Origin: JBALVT01 sp047612385
Lineage (GTDB): Bacteria > Pseudomonadota > Gammaproteobacteria > Pseudomonadales > Halieaceae
DNA length: 64,000 bases
NCBI GenBank assembly: GCA_047612385.1
Contig: JBLGAR010000003.1
Coordinates: 28,606-92,605 of the forward strand
Reading direction: 5' to 3'
The position numbers and the translations under genes are program-made. The notes below the pieces were generated by a model. It ran no database searches. It had not been told where the DNA came from and was given only the letters and a program-made list of their open reading frames with translations. Shown here piece after piece: positions 61,101 to 64,000 of this stretch; within the stretch, counting starts at the first letter, position 1; each line of letters begins with the position of its first letter.

Positions 61101-62456
61101 ATGGCATCAGGCGGCGGCGCGCAGGCGCACTGGTCTTCCCGTTTTGCATTTCTTATGGCCTCGGTTGGTTTTGCAGTTGGCCTGGGTAATATTTGGCGCT
61201 TTCCCTATGTTACTGGCGAGAACGGGGGTGCGGCCTTTGTCATTGTTTATCTAGCCTGTGTTTTTGGCATAGGGGCCCCCATCCTGATGTCCGAGTTGTT
61301 GATAGGTCGGCGTGGGCAGGGAAGCCCCCCGAGCGCGATGAGTAATGTTGCCAGGGAGAGCGGGCGATCCGGTCTCTGGAGTTGGGTGGGCGGAATGGGC
61401 CTATTGGCGGCGTACACCATCGAGATTGTTTACGCTGTCGTGGTCGGTTGGGTGCTGTGGTACTTTTATAAGGCGGGTGTCACTGGTTTTGTGGGCGTCG
61501 ATGCCGTCGTTGCGCAGGCGGAATTTCAAAGTGTGCTTGATAACACGCCTGGCATGATTATGTGGACGCTTGTGGGTTTATCTATTACTGGGTATATCAT
61601 TTATTCTGGTGTGGAAGGTGGCATTGAAAAGGCTGTGAAAGTCATGATGCCCGCTCTGTTTGTCCTGCTGCTTGCTCTGGCTGGCTACAACTATTTTACC
61701 GGCGGTTTTTGGGAGGCGGTGAACTGGTTGTTTACCCCCGACTTTAGTCAAATTGGTCCAAAAACCGTTCTCGCCGCTATTGGACAAGCATTCTTTTCTA
61801 TTAGTGTAGCGATGGGTGGAATGATGACCTACGGCTCATACCTGCCACGTACCATTTCAATAGCGCACTCTGTATTGATCATTGTGATTGCGGATACCCT
61901 GGTGGCGCTGGTCGCAGGGTTGGTTATTTTCCCTGCGGTATTTCACTATGGGCTCGATCCCGCCGCCGGCGCTGGACTCATTTTCCAGACACTACCGGTC
62001 GCTTTTGCACAGATGCCAGGTGGCCATCTCTTTAGTGTGTTGTTCTTTTTGATGCTATCGGTTGCGGGCATAACGTCCATGGTGGGATTGGTTGAGTCCG
62101 TTAATTCCTGGCTGCAGGACCGACACGGTATCACACGCCATAAGAGTGCGGTGGTACTGGTGGGTTCCATTGCCTGTCTGAGCGTACTCAGTATTCTCTC
62201 TTACAATGTTTTGGAGGAGTACACTCTGGACGGCAAGAACTTTAACGATGTCATGGATTATTTTTCCAATCAGATCCTGCTGCCTCTCGGTGGACTACTC
62301 ATTGCAGTGTTTGCTGGATGGGTCATTAAAAAGGAATACGCTAAAGATGAACTCACCACTTTAGGTGATACGAGTTTCGAAATTTGGCATTTCTTGATTC
62401 GATACATTGTTCCCCCGGCTGTGTTAGTTATTTTAATCGGTGGTGTAGTGGCCTGA
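61101..62456 (+). CDS. Sodium:neurotransmitter symporter (SNF) family transporter
   Basis: The 451-residue inner-membrane protein is a LeuT-fold Na+-coupled carrier, probably for an amino acid. ASVGFAVGLGNIWRFPYVTG in helix 1 holds the unwound substrate/Na+ site. Helix 6 is represented by AIGQAFFSISVAMGGMMTYG. About eleven or twelve helices are seen, the last in the AVLVILIGGVVA end. GTGGAGG (61087-61093) supports ATG 61101. It is 9 nt before the AGCS gene, so two Na+ symporters share an operon. The substrate is not determinable. Confidence 0.93.
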   Translation: MASGGGAQAHWSSRFAFLMASVGFAVGLGNIWRFPYVTGENGGAAFVIVYLACVFGIGAPILMSELLIGRRGQGSPPSAMSNVARESGRSGLWSWVGGMGLLAAYTIEIVYAVVVGWVLWYFYKAGVTGFVGVDAVVAQAEFQSVLDNTPGMIMWTLVGLSITGYIIYSGVEGGIEKAVKVMMPALFVLLLALAGYNYFTGGFWEAVNWLFTPDFSQIGPKTVLAAIGQAFFSISVAMGGMMTYGSYLPRTISIAHSVLIIVIADTLVALVAGLVIFPAVFHYGLDPAAGAGLIFQTLPVAFAQMPGGHLFSVLFFLMLSVAGITSMVGLVESVNSWLQDRHGITRHKSAVVLVGSIACLSVLSILSYNVLEEYTLDGKNFNDVMDYFSNQILLPLGGLLIAVFAGWVIKKEYAKDELTTLGDTSFEIWHFLIRYIVPPAVLVILIGGVVA

Positions 62457-62465
62457 TAAACCTGC

Positions 62466-63863
62466 ATGCTGAATATCCTCAATAACTTCCTGTGGGACCA
62501 GCTACTGATTGTGCTCCTGGTTGGTGTGGGGCTGTTGTTGACGATCTCTTCCCGGTTTGTTCAATTCCGCTATTTTGGCAGGATGTTTGTCGTTTTGAAG
62601 GGCGGAATGCATCACGAGGCCGGGCGTGTGAGTTCTTTTCAGGCTCTGGTGGTCAGTGTTGCTGGGCGTGTAGGCAGTGGCAATATCGCCGGTGTCGCGG
62701 TCGCCATAACGCTCGGAGGGCCAGGCGCAATTTTCTGGATGTGGTTGATTGGCCTGATGGGAATGGCGACCAGCTTCTTCGAATGTTCTCTCGCTCAACT
62801 GTTTAAACGCAAGCAGGCCGATGGAGGTTTTCGAGGCGGGCCTGCGTACTATCTGAAATATGGAGTCAATCAGAAAGCCCTCGCCGCAATTTATTCCGTA
62901 CTGCTGCTACTTACCTTTGGGTTTTGCTTTAACGCGCTGCAGTCCTATCTTGTCGCAACGTCGGTGCAAGTATCTTTCGGCGTGCCACCAGGTATTACCG
63001 GTGCGCTTATGGCTGTCTTATTGGGTCTGACCATCTTCGGCGGGATCGGTCGGATCGCTTCGGTGGCTGCAGTGCTTGTCCCTGCGATGGCAGTGAGCTA
63101 CTTTCTTTGTACACTGCTGGTTATCGGATTGAACATCAGTGAAGTTCCTGGGGTCTTATTGCTGATCGTTAAAAGCGCGTTGGGTCTTGATTCTGCTATC
63201 GGGGGCGGTCTGGGTATTGCCGTCATTCAGGGGGTAAAGCGAGGCCTTTTCTCGAACGAGGCTGGACTTGGGAGTGCGCCCAATGTAGCAGCCGTAGCGT
63301 ATGTTTCCCATCCGGTGAATCAGGGCATTGTTCAGGCATTCAGTGTGTTTATCGATACCATTGTAATGTGCACCTGTACCGCTACGATAATTTTATTGTC
63401 GGATGTCTACGATCCCGGTGCGACGGGCGTCGACGGTGTAGTTCTTACCCAAAATGCTCTGGCAAGCCACGTAGGTTCATGGGGCAGTGGTTTTGTCAGT
63501 GTTGCGCTAGTGCTGTTCGCATTCAGTTCCATGATGTACAACTACTATCTTGGTGAGAACAGCTTGAGTTATTTGAGTGAGTCGAATCGACTATTGCTCA
63601 ATGGTTTTCGGGTGATGGTGCTACTGCTCATACTTTGGGGCTCTGTGCAGAACCTGGGTACGGTTTTCAGTTTCGCTGACCTTACCATGGGCCTGCTCGC
63701 TCTGGTCAATCTCATAGGTTTGGTGTGGATGTTCAAAATTGGTCTGCGTGTGATGCGCGATTATGATCAGCAATTGGCATCAGGTGTCACCCCGCGTTTG
63801 CGAGTAGAGGACTATTCTGACTTGGAGATTGATACTTCTGCCTGGTCAGACAACAAACTCTAA
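62466..63863 (+). CDS. Sodium:alanine symporter (AGCS) family transporter
   Basis: The 465-residue protein is of the AgcS/DagA family that carries alanine or glycine with Na+. Signature blocks are RVGSGNIAGVAVAITLGGPG and AIFWMWLIGLMGMATSFFEC, then FRGGPAYYL and GLFSNEAGLGSAPNVAAVAY. About eleven membrane helices are present. With ald and lrp elsewhere in the window it fits alanine use, though it is 37 kb away from them. It ends within an 11-bp inverted repeat. Confidence 0.94.
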   Translation: MLNILNNFLWDQLLIVLLVGVGLLLTISSRFVQFRYFGRMFVVLKGGMHHEAGRVSSFQALVVSVAGRVGSGNIAGVAVAITLGGPGAIFWMWLIGLMGMATSFFECSLAQLFKRKQADGGFRGGPAYYLKYGVNQKALAAIYSVLLLLTFGFCFNALQSYLVATSVQVSFGVPPGITGALMAVLLGLTIFGGIGRIASVAAVLVPAMAVSYFLCTLLVIGLNISEVPGVLLLIVKSALGLDSAIGGGLGIAVIQGVKRGLFSNEAGLGSAPNVAAVAYVSHPVNQGIVQAFSVFIDTIVMCTCTATIILLSDVYDPGATGVDGVVLTQNALASHVGSWGSGFVSVALVLFAFSSMMYNYYLGENSLSYLSESNRLLLNGFRVMVLLLILWGSVQNLGTVFSFADLTMGLLALVNLIGLVWMFKIGLRVMRDYDQQLASGVTPRLRVEDYSDLEIDTSAWSDNKL

Positions 63864-63902
63864 GCATTTATTAGAGTTTGTACATCCGCCGTAGAGCGGA
63901 TG
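63853..63902. terminator. Two adjacent inverted repeats between convergent genes
   Basis: ACAAACTCTAA (63853-63863, including the stop codon) pairs with TTAGAGTTTGT (63871-63881) around a 7-nt loop. Directly after, CATCCGC (63883-63889) pairs with GCGGATG (63896-63902). No strong T-run follows either stem, so termination is likely but weak or Rho-assisted. They separate two convergent genes. Confidence 0.5.
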
Positions 63903-63909
63903 ATGCCGG

Positions 63910-64000
63910 TCACAGTACTGGCGAGAATAGCCGCGCGATGCCCATGGCCAGTGGAAACCAGAATGGCTTGGCTGCTAGCTCTTCAGAAGTAACCTGGCGT
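63910..64000 (-). CDS. C-terminal fragment, possibly cardiolipin synthase
   Basis: On the minus strand a frame is open from the window edge to a TGA at 63912-63910, giving 29 residues that end FPLAMGIARLFSPVL. A Trp followed by a helix and ARLFSP-[VL]-L at the very end resembles the C-terminus of PLD-family cardiolipin synthases, but 29 residues are too few for a firm call. The other two minus frames are closed. The gene lies mostly outside the window. Confidence 0.35.
   Translation of the reverse strand, partial: RQVTSEELAAKPFWFPLAMGIARLFSPVL

Noticed and set aside
1..64000. CRISPR arrays, insertion sequences, prophage, tRNA and rRNA
   Set aside because: I looked for spaced direct repeats, transposase or integrase motifs, terminal repeats and cloverleaf or rRNA sequence and saw none; gene content is ordinary core and light accessory.

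Overview
The window is a dense, single-replicon chromosomal segment of a Gammaproteobacterium. The evidence is the dcw cluster order (murD-ftsW-murG-murC-ddl-ftsQ-ftsA-ftsZ-lpxC), secA and mutT close behind it, the coaE-pilD-pilC-pilB//pilA type IV pilus block and a complete gspC-N operon. The mix of TonB-dependent thiamine uptake, sulfotransferase/DUF1214 genes, malate synthase G and Na+-coupled amino-acid carriers suggests a marine member of the Cellvibrionales (Halieaceae or Spongiibacteraceae type). That placement is an inference; no rRNA gene is present to test it.

Layout. 1-9174 (+): end of the division and cell-wall cluster. 9297-14681 (+): M23 peptidase, secA, argJ, mutT. 14686-19191 (-): coaE, pilD, pilC, pilB. 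19192-20187: a 480-bp control region with a clear sigma54 promoter, then pilA and its terminator. 20308-24984 (+): two paralogous 630-residue GT-C membrane glycosyltransferases plus a GT2 enzyme, a probable pilin-glycosylation set. 25000-29066: lrp // ald, convergent with glcB across a shared 16-bp-stem terminator. 29226-33233: LysR regulator, rraA, nadC, ampD-ampE. 33338-36337 (+): an FHA-like sigma54 activator followed by a Ser/Thr kinase. 36315-37835: panE-like reductase and yajQ. 37863-41857 (-): a TPP-riboswitch-controlled operon for thiamine capture and phosphorylation. 41951-47264 (+): degenerate GGDEF protein, carbonic anhydrase, then epimerase, a 58-residue membrane protein, a DUF1214 protein and a sulfotransferase. 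47454-58937 (+): gspC to gspN. 59050-63863 (+): rubredoxin, Xaa-Pro aminopeptidase, an SNF-family and an AGCS-family Na+ symporter. 63910-64000 (-): C-terminus of an unfinished gene.

How the genes work together. PilD is the only prepilin peptidase seen and would process both PilA and the five Gsp pseudopilins. The GT2 enzyme could charge a polyprenyl phosphate with a sugar that the twin GT-C proteins move to an extracytoplasmic acceptor, most simply pilin. In the thiamine operon an outer-membrane receptor, a PnuC-type channel, a small thiamine-binding protein and an APH-fold kinase form a complete route from outside the cell to phosphorylated thiamine. I read its leader as a TPP aptamer followed by a ribosome-site sequestering hairpin.

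The most interesting items are the twin glycosyltransferase locus, the thiamine operon with its readable riboswitch, the FHA-activator/kinase pair, and the GGDEF protein that has lost its active site but keeps an I-site-like RxxD. No CRISPR array, insertion sequence, prophage, tRNA or rRNA was found.
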